DNA of 60,343 bases from Candidatus Cloacimonadota bacterium (GCA_023129415.1 JAGMCF010000077.1:1-60343); one strand, 5' to 3'; shown: positions 10,046-20,583, counted from the stretch's first letter. Notes: generated by a model from the letters alone, not told the origin. Numbers and translations: made by a program.

Positions 10046-10210
10046 AGGATGAGGAGTAGTGAGTTAATAGTACAGAACCACCAGTAATTGATAAATTGCA
10101 TTTGTATTTTTTGTATAGTTATAGGTTAAGAAATCTTACTGTTTGTAAGTAAAAATCTTGACTTATAAAATATTTATTAAATTTTAAAGAAAAATTTGTG
10201 GAGGAGTTTG

Positions 10211-11230
10211 ATGAATACAAAGATACTATTAATAACAATCCTGATTATCTGTTTAAGCGTATTATTTGCTTGTCAGAGTATGTATATGAGAACAGCAAAG
10301 CTTGCAATACGGGATGAAAATGATCCTGATAAAGCTATTGAATACCTTCAGAAAGAGATTGAAAGCAACCCGACAAATGTCGAAGCATATCTTTTTATGT
10401 CTAAAATCTATGGGCAATATAAAAAAGATTACTTTAGTGCTTATAATTATGCAAAAGAAGCATTAGAATTAGATCCACAAAAAGAAGAGGAAATAAGTAA
10501 TATTTATGTTATTTGTTGGGCTGAATTATACAATCAAGGACTTAAATCTTACAATGAAAAAGATTTTGAAAACTCTCTTCAAGCTTTCAAAGACGCTGTT
10601 AAGATTTTCCCTGATAGTCTTAAATCTAAAGTAATGCTTGCAAATGTTTATGCAAAAGTTGACTCATCTAAAAAAGCAACTGAAATTTTTATTGGAATAG
10701 CCGAAAAATTACCTAACGATACTGCTTCCAGGAAAACATTAGCTAATACATATTATTTTAAAAAAGATTATAATAATGCAATTAAATATTATGAAGAATT
10801 AGCTAAAATTGAACCTCAAAATGCAGATTGGCCATTTAATATTGCAGTATGTTATTCGAACCTAAATAACCCTGAGAAAACACTCGAATATTATAAAATA
10901 ACTATTGAACTTGATCCTCAAAATATTGAGTTACTTTCTAAAATTGCTGATAATGAATTTAATAATCAAAACTATGAAGAAGCAGCTTCATATTATCAAA
11001 AAATTATAAACCTAAGTGAGACTGAACTTGATGCGATTAAATATATCTGCTATTCATATAGCAACTTAAAGGAATATGAAAATTTAGTAACATACGGGAA
11101 AAAATGGATTGCAATTGAACAAGAAAATTCAGATGCATATCGTTTTATTATTTTAGGACTTCAACAAATAGGTAAAAATACTGAAGCTCAAAAATACATT
11201 AAAATATTAGAAGAGTTAGAAAAAAAATAG
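10211..11230 (+). CDS. TPR-repeat lipoprotein
   Basis: Lipobox SVLFAC; repeated TPR motifs such as NAIKYYEELAKIEPQNADWPFNIAVCYSNLNNPEKTLEYYKITIELDPQ. GGAGG precedes ATG 10211. Confidence 0.8.
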   Translation: MNTKILLITILIICLSVLFACQSMYMRTAKLAIRDENDPDKAIEYLQKEIESNPTNVEAYLFMSKIYGQYKKDYFSAYNYAKEALELDPQKEEEISNIYVICWAELYNQGLKSYNEKDFENSLQAFKDAVKIFPDSLKSKVMLANVYAKVDSSKKATEIFIGIAEKLPNDTASRKTLANTYYFKKDYNNAIKYYEELAKIEPQNADWPFNIAVCYSNLNNPEKTLEYYKITIELDPQNIELLSKIADNEFNNQNYEEAASYYQKIINLSETELDAIKYICYSYSNLKEYENLVTYGKKWIAIEQENSDAYRFIILGLQQIGKNTEAQKYIKILEELEKK

Positions 11231-11281
11231 GAAAATTTTATCCACTAATATAATGGATAAAAAAAGAAAAAGGGAGGAAGA

Positions 11282-11470
11282 ATGAAAATACTTGTTTGGA
11301 TTTGTGGGATAATTGCTGCTATCTTGATGTTATTCGGCTTAATTGATTTCCTTATGAAAGGTCAACCCTTTCTGGGCGTACTTCATCCTGCGAATTATTT
11401 CCATGTAGCAAATGCCTTCTTATTATTCACTATTGTATTTCTTCTGTGTTCTAAAAAGGAAAAGAAATAG
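11282..11470 (+). CDS. Small two-TM membrane protein
   Basis: 62 aa, two hydrophobic segments, good RBS (gggaggaagaatg). Confidence 0.6.
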   Translation: MKILVWICGIIAAILMLFGLIDFLMKGQPFLGVLHPANYFHVANAFLLFTIVFLLCSKKEKK

Positions 11471-11487
11471 TTACTTGAACATGTAAC

Positions 11488-12162
11488 ATGCCGGTAAAAG
11501 GAATTCTATTTGATTTAGATGGTGTAATTGTAGATACACTTCATTATCATTTTCTTGCCTGGCAGGAGATGTTTAAAAGAAAGGACGGTGAGGTTAAAGA
11601 ACTCACCGTCCTTATTCATGAAGGTAGAAGTTCTAAGGAAATCCTTCCTATCCTTATTAAAGAAAGTGGAATACAAATCCCAGAAGAAAAATGGAATGAT
11701 TTTATTGAAGAAAAACGAAAATATTATCGCTCAATCGTTAAGGTTATATTTTATCCTGATGCACTTGATACAGTAAGAAAATTGCGTAAATTAGGAATTA
11801 AATGTGCATTAGTTACTGCTTGTGCCAAAAAAAATATGGAGAAAGCATTAACATCAGAGCAAAGGGCTTTATTTAACATAATTGTTACAGGTGATGATAT
11901 TCCAAGAGCAAAGCCAAACCCAGACCCCTACGAAATTGCCCAAACTCAGCTGGGATATAAAAAAGAAGAATGTTTGGTTGTGGAAAATGCTCCTTTAGGA
12001 ATCCAATCTGCAAAAGCTGCTGGGATACGCTGTGCTGTTATTGCTACTACACTTCCAATGGAATATCTAAAAGGTGCAGATTTTTATTTAAAAAAATTAC
12101 CGGATATTTTTAAATATATTTCTTTGTTTCAAAACCATTCCGAAGGTTTGCAACCATTCTGA
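11488..12162 (+). CDS. HAD-family hydrolase, beta-phosphoglucomutase-like
   Basis: GILFDLDGVIVDTLHYHFLAWQEMF, IKCALVTACAKKNMEKAL, KPNPDPYEIAQTQLGYKKEECLVVENAPLGIQSAKAAGI. Confidence 0.9.
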   Translation: MPVKGILFDLDGVIVDTLHYHFLAWQEMFKRKDGEVKELTVLIHEGRSSKEILPILIKESGIQIPEEKWNDFIEEKRKYYRSIVKVIFYPDALDTVRKLRKLGIKCALVTACAKKNMEKALTSEQRALFNIIVTGDDIPRAKPNPDPYEIAQTQLGYKKEECLVVENAPLGIQSAKAAGIRCAVIATTLPMEYLKGADFYLKKLPDIFKYISLFQNHSEGLQPF

Positions 12163-12179
12163 AGGTTTTGAGTTTACCA

Positions 12180-14297
12180 CTATTTAGTAGTAAGAGTAAA
12201 GACACCATCCCAATCTTTTGGTGGAGGATTTAATTTAAACTGTTTGCACCTTTCAATATATCTTTTAGATGGCTCATCATCATTTACTTTCAAGGCATTT
12301 TCAAATTTTAGGATAGCATTATCCCACTGTTGTTTGCGATATAAATTAATACCCTGGGCAAATAACTTATAGAGTTTACCCTCATCCTCAGGAAGTTCAC
12401 CCTTCCTGCATAATAGCTGATAGACCTTAACTGGTTCTAACCTACCAACCACACGAATCATATCCAGTTCCCGTACTTCAATAAAATTCTTTGCTGCTTC
12501 GTAAGTAAATTCACTAATCATAGAATATGTTCCATACTGCTTATTAGCTCCTTCCAAACGAGCAGCTAAATTGACTGAATCTCCCATCATTGTATAATCC
12601 ATTCGAGTTTTCGATCCCATATTACCAACAACCATTTGACCTGTATTTAGTCCGATCCTCATTTTCATATTATGAACAAGTTTGGGCCAATGCTTCTCAT
12701 TCGACCATTTTTCTCTTAACTCTGCAAGCCGTTTTTGCATCTCAATACTTACTAAACAAGCCCTTCTTGCATGGTCTTCAAAAGAAACTGGCGCACCAAA
12801 AAATGCAATTATAGCATCACCCTCAAATTTATCTACTGTTCCTTCATGTTCAAGGATAATATCTGTCATATCTGTTAGATATTCATTCAACAAATTTACC
12901 AGTTCTTCAGGAGTTAACTTCTCAGAAATAGTAGAAAAATTTGCTATATCAGAGAAGAAAGCTGTTAGCACCTTTTTTTCTCCTCCAAGCTTAAGCATGT
13001 CTGGATTTTCAGTAAGTTGCTTTATAACAGTTGGTGAAAGGTAATGTTGAAATGCATTTTTTATAAATCGCTTTTCCTTACTCCCAATATAATATTGATG
13101 AACCAAATTACCAAGAAAGGAAATTAAAATTGCTGTTGGGAACTCAGTTACATTTATCAATATGTTTTTTGCACTAAAAAAGTAATAAACAAAATAAAGA
13201 TAAACTCCTATCAGAACAAATGATGATATTATGTTAATAAAGGGCTTCTTGATAAATTGAAAAATAAAATTAATAAGAAATATGAAAACCAATAATCCAA
13301 TTAAGAAATATAAAAAACTAAATGTAGATATTGAATTATTATGTAGAACCATTTCCAAAAAGTTTGCATGAATCTCAACTCCAGGCATAAGCTTTCTTTC
13401 TTTTCCATAACTATAAAATGGTGTTGGAAAAAGGTCATGTAACTCTTCTGCAGTAGCACCAACAAATACAATCTTATCTTGAAAGGTTTTATGATTTAAA
13501 TATTCATCAAAAGTGTTAAATTCAAAATCAAATTCATGCTCACTAAATGTAGTAAACTTTTCATCATCTAATACTGTATCCATTGAATACACTGGAAAAG
13601 TATATGCGGGACCGTAATAGTTTATAAATGTAGTATTTGCTGAATATTTTGGAAAAATATAATGACCAACTCCAAATTTTGCTCCTCTATTAAGAATACG
13701 GGGCTCAGTTTTTGTTTTCGCTCTAATTAAAGATTGTAATGCTTTTATTCCAAGTGAGTAATATTCTATATCCTGAAAATTTGCAAAAAGGCTATATTGC
13801 CTTGCAAAATGGTCAGGATCTTGTGATATTCTAACAAGTCCCCAATCAAGATTTCGTTTATTAATATCAGGTATAGGTTTTAGAATACTTTTATGAATAG
13901 AACCGCCAATTTTTTGTTCAATCAATTTTCCTGCAAAAATAACATTTCCGTAAAGTGCTGCAGTCTCAGCAAGCTGCTCATCTTCTTCAGGTAAAGTTGG
14001 TTCACAGAATTCAATATCAAATATTATTAACTTTGCACCAGCTTTGTTCAAATTCTCAATGAGCTTTGCATAATAACTTCGTGGAAAAGGATATCTACCA
14101 AGTTCTTTAAATGATTGGTCAGATATTTCTACTATTACAATTTCGTCAGATGGTTCCTTTTTACCTCGCAAAGAAAAATTTGTATCTATCCATTTTAGTT
14201 CTAAATTCTTATATATTGATGTTAGAGAAAGAATGATTGTTATAAAAAACACAAATATCGAAAAAAACAATATAAATCTAAACTTAATTTTTTTCAT
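12180..14297 (-). CDS. CHASE2-domain class III adenylate/guanylate cyclase
   Basis: CHASE2-like EIVIVEISDQSFKELGRYPFPRSYYAKLIENLNKAGAKLIIFDIEF; TM segments; cyclase FFSDIANFSTISEKLTPEELVNLLNEYL, GTVDKFEGDAIIAFFGAP, RIGLNTGQMVVGNMGSKTRMDYTMMGDSVNLAARLE. Confidence 0.92.
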   Translation of the reverse strand: MKKIKFRFILFFSIFVFFITIILSLTSIYKNLELKWIDTNFSLRGKKEPSDEIVIVEISDQSFKELGRYPFPRSYYAKLIENLNKAGAKLIIFDIEFCEPTLPEEDEQLAETAALYGNVIFAGKLIEQKIGGSIHKSILKPIPDINKRNLDWGLVRISQDPDHFARQYSLFANFQDIEYYSLGIKALQSLIRAKTKTEPRILNRGAKFGVGHYIFPKYSANTTFINYYGPAYTFPVYSMDTVLDDEKFTTFSEHEFDFEFNTFDEYLNHKTFQDKIVFVGATAEELHDLFPTPFYSYGKERKLMPGVEIHANFLEMVLHNNSISTFSFLYFLIGLLVFIFLINFIFQFIKKPFINIISSFVLIGVYLYFVYYFFSAKNILINVTEFPTAILISFLGNLVHQYYIGSKEKRFIKNAFQHYLSPTVIKQLTENPDMLKLGGEKKVLTAFFSDIANFSTISEKLTPEELVNLLNEYLTDMTDIILEHEGTVDKFEGDAIIAFFGAPVSFEDHARRACLVSIEMQKRLAELREKWSNEKHWPKLVHNMKMRIGLNTGQMVVGNMGSKTRMDYTMMGDSVNLAARLEGANKQYGTYSMISEFTYEAAKNFIEVRELDMIRVVGRLEPVKVYQLLCRKGELPEDEGKLYKLFAQGINLYRKQQWDNAILKFENALKVNDDEPSKRYIERCKQFKLNPPPKDWDGVFTLTTK

Positions 14298-14804
14298 CTG
14301 AAAATCCTTTCGCCACAAAGGCACAAAGACACAAAGAAAAAAATTATTAACATGACAAATTCAACAACTCTAATGTAATTTTCATGCTCCTTTGCTTGCC
14401 CCGTTAAATCTCTTTTCCTATTTAATGGGGTGTCCCGATTTGTTTTCGGGACATGTATGTTTCATCTGAAAATCTCTTTTAATATTATATGGAGTAGCCG
14501 AGTCTCTCGGCTGAATTCGGCAAGAGACTTGCCGACTCCAAGTCAAATATAATTTTCATAATCCATTGTGTGGGCTTGCTGACAGGTGTGTCTCATCTAA
14601 AATCCTTTCTGTCCAAAGGCACATCATGCCAGAGGTAGATCCACTTCAGGAGGAAATACACAAACCTGCCCACTGCACCTTGATGAAATGGTGGCAGGCG
14701 GGGATGATTTAATAAATTATTGCTATATTCTTTTTAAAATTCTACCTCAAACTGATTCTCTCATTACACTTACTACTGCCAACAGCCAACTGCCACTGCT
14801 ACTG

Positions 14805-15740
14805 TTAATCCCAATCTCTTTCAACAATTCTATGAATTAAATCATTAAAATTTATGCCAATAACTTTTGCTGCCATAGGAACAAGACTTAAAGTCGTCAT
14901 ACCAGGCAAAGTATTAACTTCTAAGAAATAAAATTCCTTACCATCATAACGAAAATCAATTCTTGCATAATCTCGACATTGGAATTCATTATAAATCTTA
15001 ATAGCATACTTTATGACTTTATTTGATTCTTTTTTAGAGAGATTTGCTGGGACTTCATAAACAGTCTCACCTTTTGTATATTTATGCAGATAATCATACC
15101 AGCCATTTTTAGGTTTGATTTCAACAACAGGAAGTGGTTTATTCCCGAGCATTGCCACTGTGATTTCTCTTCCTTCTATATATTGTTCTATTAAAATTTC
15201 ATTATCATGTTCAAATGCATCATTTATTGCTTTTGGTAATTGATCTTGGTTTTCAACAACAGTAACTCCAACTGATGAACCTGAAGAATTTGGTTTAACA
15301 ACAAAAGGCAAACAAAACTTTTTCAAAATTTTTTCGATAATTATACTTCCATTTTCATAAAAGGGGATAAATTTAGGAACATTGATTTGCATATTCTGAG
15401 CTAATAGCTTGCTAATTTTCTTATTCATAGAAATGAAACTACCAAAAGAATTTGAACCAGTAAAGTCAATATTAAATAGTTCAAGAAATTTCTGAATTGT
15501 TCCGCCTTCACCATCACCACCATGTAAGCCATTAAATACTTTATCACATTTGCTTTCTAAAATCGTTTTCAACATTAAAGAATAGTTTATATTATGATTC
15601 CAATAAAAATCTTTAGGATCAACTGTTTGGACTGTTTTTCCAAGAGAAATGAGTGCTTGTTTTACTGCATTACTTGTTTCTAATGAAACATCTCTTTCGT
15701 TAGATATACCACCTTGTAGGAGAACTATTTTAGATTTCAT
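14805..15740 (-). CDS. ddl: D-alanine--D-alanine ligase
   Basis: VFNGLHGGDGEGGTIQ, PFVVKPNSSGSSVGVTVV, EQYIEGREITVAMLG, ARIDFRYDGKEFYFLEVNTLPGMTTLSLVPMAA. Confidence 0.93.
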   Translation of the reverse strand: MKSKIVLLQGGISNERDVSLETSNAVKQALISLGKTVQTVDPKDFYWNHNINYSLMLKTILESKCDKVFNGLHGGDGEGGTIQKFLELFNIDFTGSNSFGSFISMNKKISKLLAQNMQINVPKFIPFYENGSIIIEKILKKFCLPFVVKPNSSGSSVGVTVVENQDQLPKAINDAFEHDNEILIEQYIEGREITVAMLGNKPLPVVEIKPKNGWYDYLHKYTKGETVYEVPANLSKKESNKVIKYAIKIYNEFQCRDYARIDFRYDGKEFYFLEVNTLPGMTTLSLVPMAAKVIGINFNDLIHRIVERDWD

Positions 15741-15765
15741 AATATTAATCGATTGTGTTTTTCAT

Positions 15766-16191
15766 TTAATTATCAAAAATAACCTTTATTTCATGTTTGA
15801 CACTCTCCGAACCATCAGAAGCATGAATAGCATTCTTCCTTTCATCAGTCCCATAAAGATTTCGTATTGTACCTTTAGCTGCAACCCTTGAATCAGTATT
15901 TCCAACCAGACTTCTTAATCTATTTATTGCATCTTCTCTTTCAAGAACCATCGCAGCAATTTGACTACTTGTCATAAATTCAATTAATCCTTCAAAAAAA
16001 TTCTTATTTTTATGAACACAATAAAACTTCTGGGCAATATCATCGTTCATTTTCATCATTTTCATTTTCAAAATATGGAAGCCATCATTTTCAAGAATTG
16101 TAAGAATCTCACCTATCTTTCCAGCAGAAACAGCATCGGGTTTAATAAGACAAAGTGTTTTTTTTGTAGTCAAATTATTTTGGGAGGTCAT
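15766..16191 (-). CDS. ndk: Nucleoside diphosphate kinase
   Basis: TLCLIKPDAVSAGKIGEIL, RLRSLVGNTDSRVAAKGTIRNLYG, NAIHASDGSESV (active-site NAIHASD). Confidence 0.93.
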   Translation of the reverse strand: MTSQNNLTTKKTLCLIKPDAVSAGKIGEILTILENDGFHILKMKMMKMNDDIAQKFYCVHKNKNFFEGLIEFMTSSQIAAMVLEREDAINRLRSLVGNTDSRVAAKGTIRNLYGTDERKNAIHASDGSESVKHEIKVIFDN

Positions 16192-16207
16192 ATAAAGTTA
16201 TCTAAAC

Positions 16208-16417
16208 TTATTTTTCTATAGCTTCCTCTTTTTTATTTTCTGTTTTTTTATTACTTGAAGATTCTACCTTTTTCTTTTCTATTTTTTTTGCTTTAAAATG
16301 TCCGCAATTTTGCGATTTGGAAGTTACCATACCAAACCATTTTGATGAGAAATTCTCACAATGTATATTTTTCCAATATATACAGTTTTCACATATAATC
16401 TTTACCTGTTCTGACAC
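16208..16417 (-). CDS. Small cysteine-containing protein, unknown function
   Basis: 69 aa; ICENCIYWKNIHCENF...QNCGHF possible Zn/Fe site; Lys/Glu-rich tail. Confidence 0.5.
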   Translation of the reverse strand: MSEQVKIICENCIYWKNIHCENFSSKWFGMVTSKSQNCGHFKAKKIEKKKVESSSNKKTENKKEEAIEK

Positions 16418-16805
16418 TAATTTCTCCTAATTTCTGTTTGAATTAGATCTGCAAAATTGTATTCTCATGTCATTCCAACCTGGCTACGGCTTGCTTCGCC
16501 AAGACGAGACGCTCACAGATGTCATTCCTCCCGATATACATCGGGAATCGGGAATCCATATAGAGGGAAGACGCAGTAAAAGACAGGTTGTAATGAATGG
16601 ATTCCCGTTTTCACGGGAATGACAAATGAAGTGAAATTACTCTATTTTGCATAACTCATTCTATACAATAATATCTTGAGATTAATCAGAAACCGAATAG
16701 TTCTGAAATATAATCTTTTAAATCTCTTACTTAAGGTTTTTTCAATTAAAACAGTTGCAGATAATAAAAAGTGTTAAAATCTATTACTGGTAATTATATT
16801 TAAGA

Positions 16806-17126
16806 CTAAGAAATATATAGATTAATTTTATCTTTAATAGTTTTCTTTTGAACAACACCTATTACCTGGTCCATAGCTTTTCCGTCTTTGAATATTAACA
16901 ATGTAGGAATAGCCATTATACTATATCTTTGTGCAATCATCTGTTCGGATTGTACATCACATTCTGCAAAGGTAACTTTTTCTTTATCAAATTCATTAGC
17001 TAATTCTTCTACAATAGGTGTTATAATTTTACAGGGCATACACCACTCAGCCCAAAAATCTACTAATACTACCTTACCTGAGTTAACAACTTCATCAAAA
17101 TTTTTTTGATCCAATTTTATTGCCAT
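16806..17126 (-). CDS. trxA: Thioredoxin
   Basis: VLVDFWAEWCMPCKIITPIVEELA...IMAIPTLLIFKDGK. Confidence 0.94.
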   Translation of the reverse strand: MAIKLDQKNFDEVVNSGKVVLVDFWAEWCMPCKIITPIVEELANEFDKEKVTFAECDVQSEQMIAQRYSIMAIPTLLIFKDGKAMDQVIGVVQKKTIKDKINLYIS

Positions 17127-17218
17127 TTATACTCCTATCCGTCTGGGCGCTTGTCTCCCGATACATCGGGAGCCAAGACGGGCCGAGACCGATACTATTT
17201 TTTAATTCAATCTAAGAA

Positions 17219-18178
17219 TTAAAATTTCATATTTTCAATATAATGTCCTGCATTAATAGCTGCTCTTGCTCCTGAGCCAACAGCAGTAGTAATTTGTTTA
17301 ACAGTATCAATTGTAGCATCTCCTGCTGCAAAGACTCCTTGAACATTAGTTTTTTGATTCTGATCAATAATAACATATCCGTCTTTATCACTTTGAACAA
17401 ATCCTTCTAAGAATTCTGTATTAGGTTTTAATCCAACATAGATAAAAACACCAGAGATTTTTATTTCCTTTATTTTACCAGTCTTATTATTTTTTATTTT
17501 TATATGTGTTACTGATTTGCCATTACCTTCTATGCTTAGTAGTGAACTGTTTAGATTAAAATTCACATTCTCATATTTTTTGATTTTATCAAGTAAAACC
17601 TTTTCAGCAGTAGGCTTGGGAAGAAATTCAACAAACTCAATTTGTTTAACAAATCTTAAGAGAAACAATCCTTCTTGAATACCAGAATTTCCACAACCAA
17701 TTACAGCAATCTTTTTATCTTTATAGAAGAAGCCATCACAAGTAGCACAATAAGAAACACCATGACCCTTATATTCTTTCTCTCCAGGAATATTCAACAA
17801 CTTAGGTTTGGTGCCAACTGCTATAATTATCGCTTTAGCTTTAATCTGTCCAGAACTTGTATTAATTATCTTATATATATCATCTTGAGAAGTGAGATCT
17901 TCTTTTATTTTAACTACTCTATCTGTAATAATTTCTACACCAAATTTCTTTGCTTGGTTTGCTATATTTTCAGTCAATCTCATTCCTGAAATACCATCAG
18001 GAAAACCAGGATAGTTTTCAATTAAGTCAGTAGAAGCTGCTTCTCCCCCAACTATTCCACTTTCTATGATGCATGTTTTAAATCCTGCACGGCTTGAGTA
18101 AATAGCAGCAGTAAGTCCGGCAGGACCACCACCAATAATGATTAGGTCATACTGTTCGTATTTTCGTTCATTCATCAT
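17219..18178 (-). CDS. trxB: Thioredoxin reductase
   Basis: IIIGGGPAGLTAAIYSSRAG, YCATCDGFFYKDKKIAVIGCGNSGIQEGLFL, GVFAAGDATIDTVKQITTAVGSGARAAINA. Confidence 0.94.
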   Translation of the reverse strand: MMNERKYEQYDLIIIGGGPAGLTAAIYSSRAGFKTCIIESGIVGGEAASTDLIENYPGFPDGISGMRLTENIANQAKKFGVEIITDRVVKIKEDLTSQDDIYKIINTSSGQIKAKAIIIAVGTKPKLLNIPGEKEYKGHGVSYCATCDGFFYKDKKIAVIGCGNSGIQEGLFLLRFVKQIEFVEFLPKPTAEKVLLDKIKKYENVNFNLNSSLLSIEGNGKSVTHIKIKNNKTGKIKEIKISGVFIYVGLKPNTEFLEGFVQSDKDGYVIIDQNQKTNVQGVFAAGDATIDTVKQITTAVGSGARAAINAGHYIENMKF

Positions 18179-18210
18179 TCAAAATTCCTTGTTCAATATT
18201 CATAATTCTT

Positions 18211-18462
18211 TCAGACCTTTATTCCCAATAATCTATCTAACTTAGCTCTATCAAATCCAATTACAGGTCTATTATTTACAAGAGTTACAGGAACGCCTTG
18301 TTGGCCAGTTCTTCTAACAATATCTCTTGCAGCAGATGAATTTTTAGTTACATCAACTTCTGTAAATCTAATTCTACTCTGATGAAGATAACTTTTTACT
18401 CTTTTACACCATGAACAATATGGTGATGTAAATACAATTACTTTAGGAGGTTGATTAGACAT
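18211..18462 (-). CDS. Glutaredoxin-family protein
   Basis: VFTSPYCSWCKRVKSYLHQSRIRFTEVDVTKNSSAARDIVRRTGQQGVPVTLVNNRPVIGFDRAKLDRLL. Confidence 0.88.
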   Translation of the reverse strand: MSNQPPKVIVFTSPYCSWCKRVKSYLHQSRIRFTEVDVTKNSSAARDIVRRTGQQGVPVTLVNNRPVIGFDRAKLDRLLGIKV

Positions 18463-18472
18463 AATTCAAAAA

Positions 18473-19858
18473 TCACTTTATTTTTTCGAGAATATTATTA
18501 ACTTCAATTTCTATATTTAAAAATTCATTCAGAGTATCTATCTGTTTATTTCTTAATTCATTATCCCACTCCATGCCACTTTTGATCATTTCTTGAGACG
18601 GAACATTTTTAAAGCCGTTCTGTAAAATCTCAACTTCAGTTTTATATTTTTCAATAATTTCATTAATTAAATCTTCATTTACATTGAATTTTTCAATATT
18701 GTCAGACAAGTAATTTGTTGCGATATTACGAGCATCAAGGAGACTATAATATATCCACCAGTTTGCTAGATTTGTTTCTTCGAACCTCTTATCATCGATT
18801 TCATCAAAGTACTTCTCATCTTGTAAGTCTTTAATCCACTCCTGAATAGCTTTTATACCTGAGAAATAGTTATCAAATCTTTCGGTATTATAAAGCTCTT
18901 TCGCAAGTAAAAGAGAGTTTTTATATTGAGGGGTAATATCAACCTCTCCTTTATCAGTAATAACAAATATCACCCAGGGCATTTTTTGTGCAATCTCATA
19001 TCCTTTTGTTTTATCAAAATATGTCCTGCAGAAAAATTCTTTACCATCTTTCTGATAACCAGTAACAAGTCCCCATTCAGGAATTTCAATCAAATCAATA
19101 GCTATAACTGGCCATCCAGAATCAATACTTTTCATCATAATTTGACGGATTTCATCTTCATTTATTGCTGATTCAATCATTTCTTCATCCATAAATTCTG
19201 TTGGCATATGATATACTTCAAATTCGTATCCTAATTTTTTAAGAATTTCAGCTCCTACATCTTTTCCACAAGTTGCGTCAGGTGAACTCGGACACCATCC
19301 ATCAAAAAATTGTAATCTGAAAGCATATCCAGAGAGTCCAACAATATCTTCATAGCTAACTTCTTGCCCAAATTTCTCATTTACCCTATATACTGCTCCT
19401 AAAAATGAATTCTCCATTCCAAAACCCCAACCTAATTGACCAATATTTTCAATAATAACTGCGTCATCATCGACTTTATGGTCAGGAAGAACTTCTTTAA
19501 GATACACACCAATTTGTCCCTTTGGAATTGTAAATTTTATTTCATCCTCATCGCGTTTTACAACAACCTCAACTTCTGAAGTTTCCACAGATTCTTTAAG
19601 AGAATTTAATCCTTCAATACTATAAACATCTTCACCATTATACTTAATAATAAAATCGCCAATTTGTGCGCCTGCTTTTTTAAAATTTGAATCCTCTGTG
19701 AAGTTAACAATTTCTAAACCTACAACTTTTTTCGCTTCTTTGTAGTTTGGTTCTTCAGTCTGATTACTTTCACCTGAATTTGCAAACAAGTTACTAACAT
19801 AGTTGAAACTGAGTAAAATCATAAAACATGAAACCAAGAAAATCAGTCTTTTTCTCAT
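18473..19858 (-). CDS. Secreted PDZ-domain protein with BtrH/C39-like C-terminal region
   Basis: Signal peptide, PDZ-like AGAQIGDFIIKYNGEDVYSIEGL; MENSFLGAVYRVNEKFG..VSYEDIVGLSGYAFRLQFFDGWCPSSPDATCG and HMPTEF/WPVIAIDL/EWGLVTGYQKDG resemble papain-like BtrH-type proteins. Confidence 0.55.
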   Translation of the reverse strand: MRKRLIFLVSCFMILLSFNYVSNLFANSGESNQTEEPNYKEAKKVVGLEIVNFTEDSNFKKAGAQIGDFIIKYNGEDVYSIEGLNSLKESVETSEVEVVVKRDEDEIKFTIPKGQIGVYLKEVLPDHKVDDDAVIIENIGQLGWGFGMENSFLGAVYRVNEKFGQEVSYEDIVGLSGYAFRLQFFDGWCPSSPDATCGKDVGAEILKKLGYEFEVYHMPTEFMDEEMIESAINEDEIRQIMMKSIDSGWPVIAIDLIEIPEWGLVTGYQKDGKEFFCRTYFDKTKGYEIAQKMPWVIFVITDKGEVDITPQYKNSLLLAKELYNTERFDNYFSGIKAIQEWIKDLQDEKYFDEIDDKRFEETNLANWWIYYSLLDARNIATNYLSDNIEKFNVNEDLINEIIEKYKTEVEILQNGFKNVPSQEMIKSGMEWDNELRNKQIDTLNEFLNIEIEVNNILEKIK

Positions 19859-20120
19859 TTTTCTTTCCTCCATAATTTTTTATAATATAAGAAATATTTT
19901 TTTATAATGTCAATATTTATAATATTGATTATAAAAAAAAGGGATTATTCAGCAACAATAGTTGAAATTCTATTAAACAATGGGAATAGGGAAATAAGGA
20001 AATAAGGATATAAGGATTGTATGCTGTTGCAATTATTTTTTTCTCTCCTTATCACTCTATATTCCTATACCCCATAACTCCATACCTTTTTATTTACACT
20101 AAAAAATCCAGAAGAGTCAA

Positions 20121-20155
20121 AAAAAGCCTATTCGCGGTATAACGAATAGGCTTTT
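20121..20155 (-). terminator. Rho-independent terminator after hsp20
   Basis: aaaaagcctattcg-cggtataa-cgaataggcttttt; perfect stem with A/T runs on both sides. Confidence 0.85.
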
Positions 20156-20169
20156 TATATTATCAAGTC

Positions 20170-20583
20170 TTATTTAATTTCTATTCTCTTTTTGGTTTCA
20201 ACCTCTTTAGTTTTTGGGAATGTAATCTTTAAAATACCTTTATCAAACTTAGCTGAAATGTCTTTTTCTTTTATATCACCTGGCAATGTAAAAGAACGAG
20301 AGAACTCACCACAAGACCTTTCTCTGCGATAATAATTTTCTTCGTTGACCGTTTCATCTTTTTCCACTTTTCCACATACAGTCAGAGTATCACCTTCCAA
20401 TTCAATTGAGATATTTTCTTTTGAGAGTCCAGGGATTTCAAAATCCATATGAATTTGCCCTTTCTTTTCATAAATATCTACAGGTATATTGTATTCCCAA
20501 CTGTCAAAAAATCGAGGCATAAAGTCCTGGTCAAAGAACCTATCAACAAGACTTCTTAAAGGTCTGTATTTGATGATAGCCAT
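20170..20583 (-). CDS. Small heat shock protein Hsp20 (alpha-crystallin family)
   Basis: WEYNIPVDIYEKKGQIHMDFEIPGLSKENISIELEGDTLTVCGKVE, RSCGEFSRSFTLPGDIKEKDISAKFDKGILKITFPK. Confidence 0.95.
   Translation of the reverse strand: MAIIKYRPLRSLVDRFFDQDFMPRFFDSWEYNIPVDIYEKKGQIHMDFEIPGLSKENISIELEGDTLTVCGKVEKDETVNEENYYRRERSCGEFSRSFTLPGDIKEKDISAKFDKGILKITFPKTKEVETKKRIEIK

Noticed and set aside
9481-10101. ORFs on the minus strand over NfeD
   Set aside because: Antisense shadow ORFs of a well-supported gene.
12590-13044. ORFs 12590..12814 and 12682..13044 (+)
   Set aside because: Antisense to the cyclase catalytic domain.
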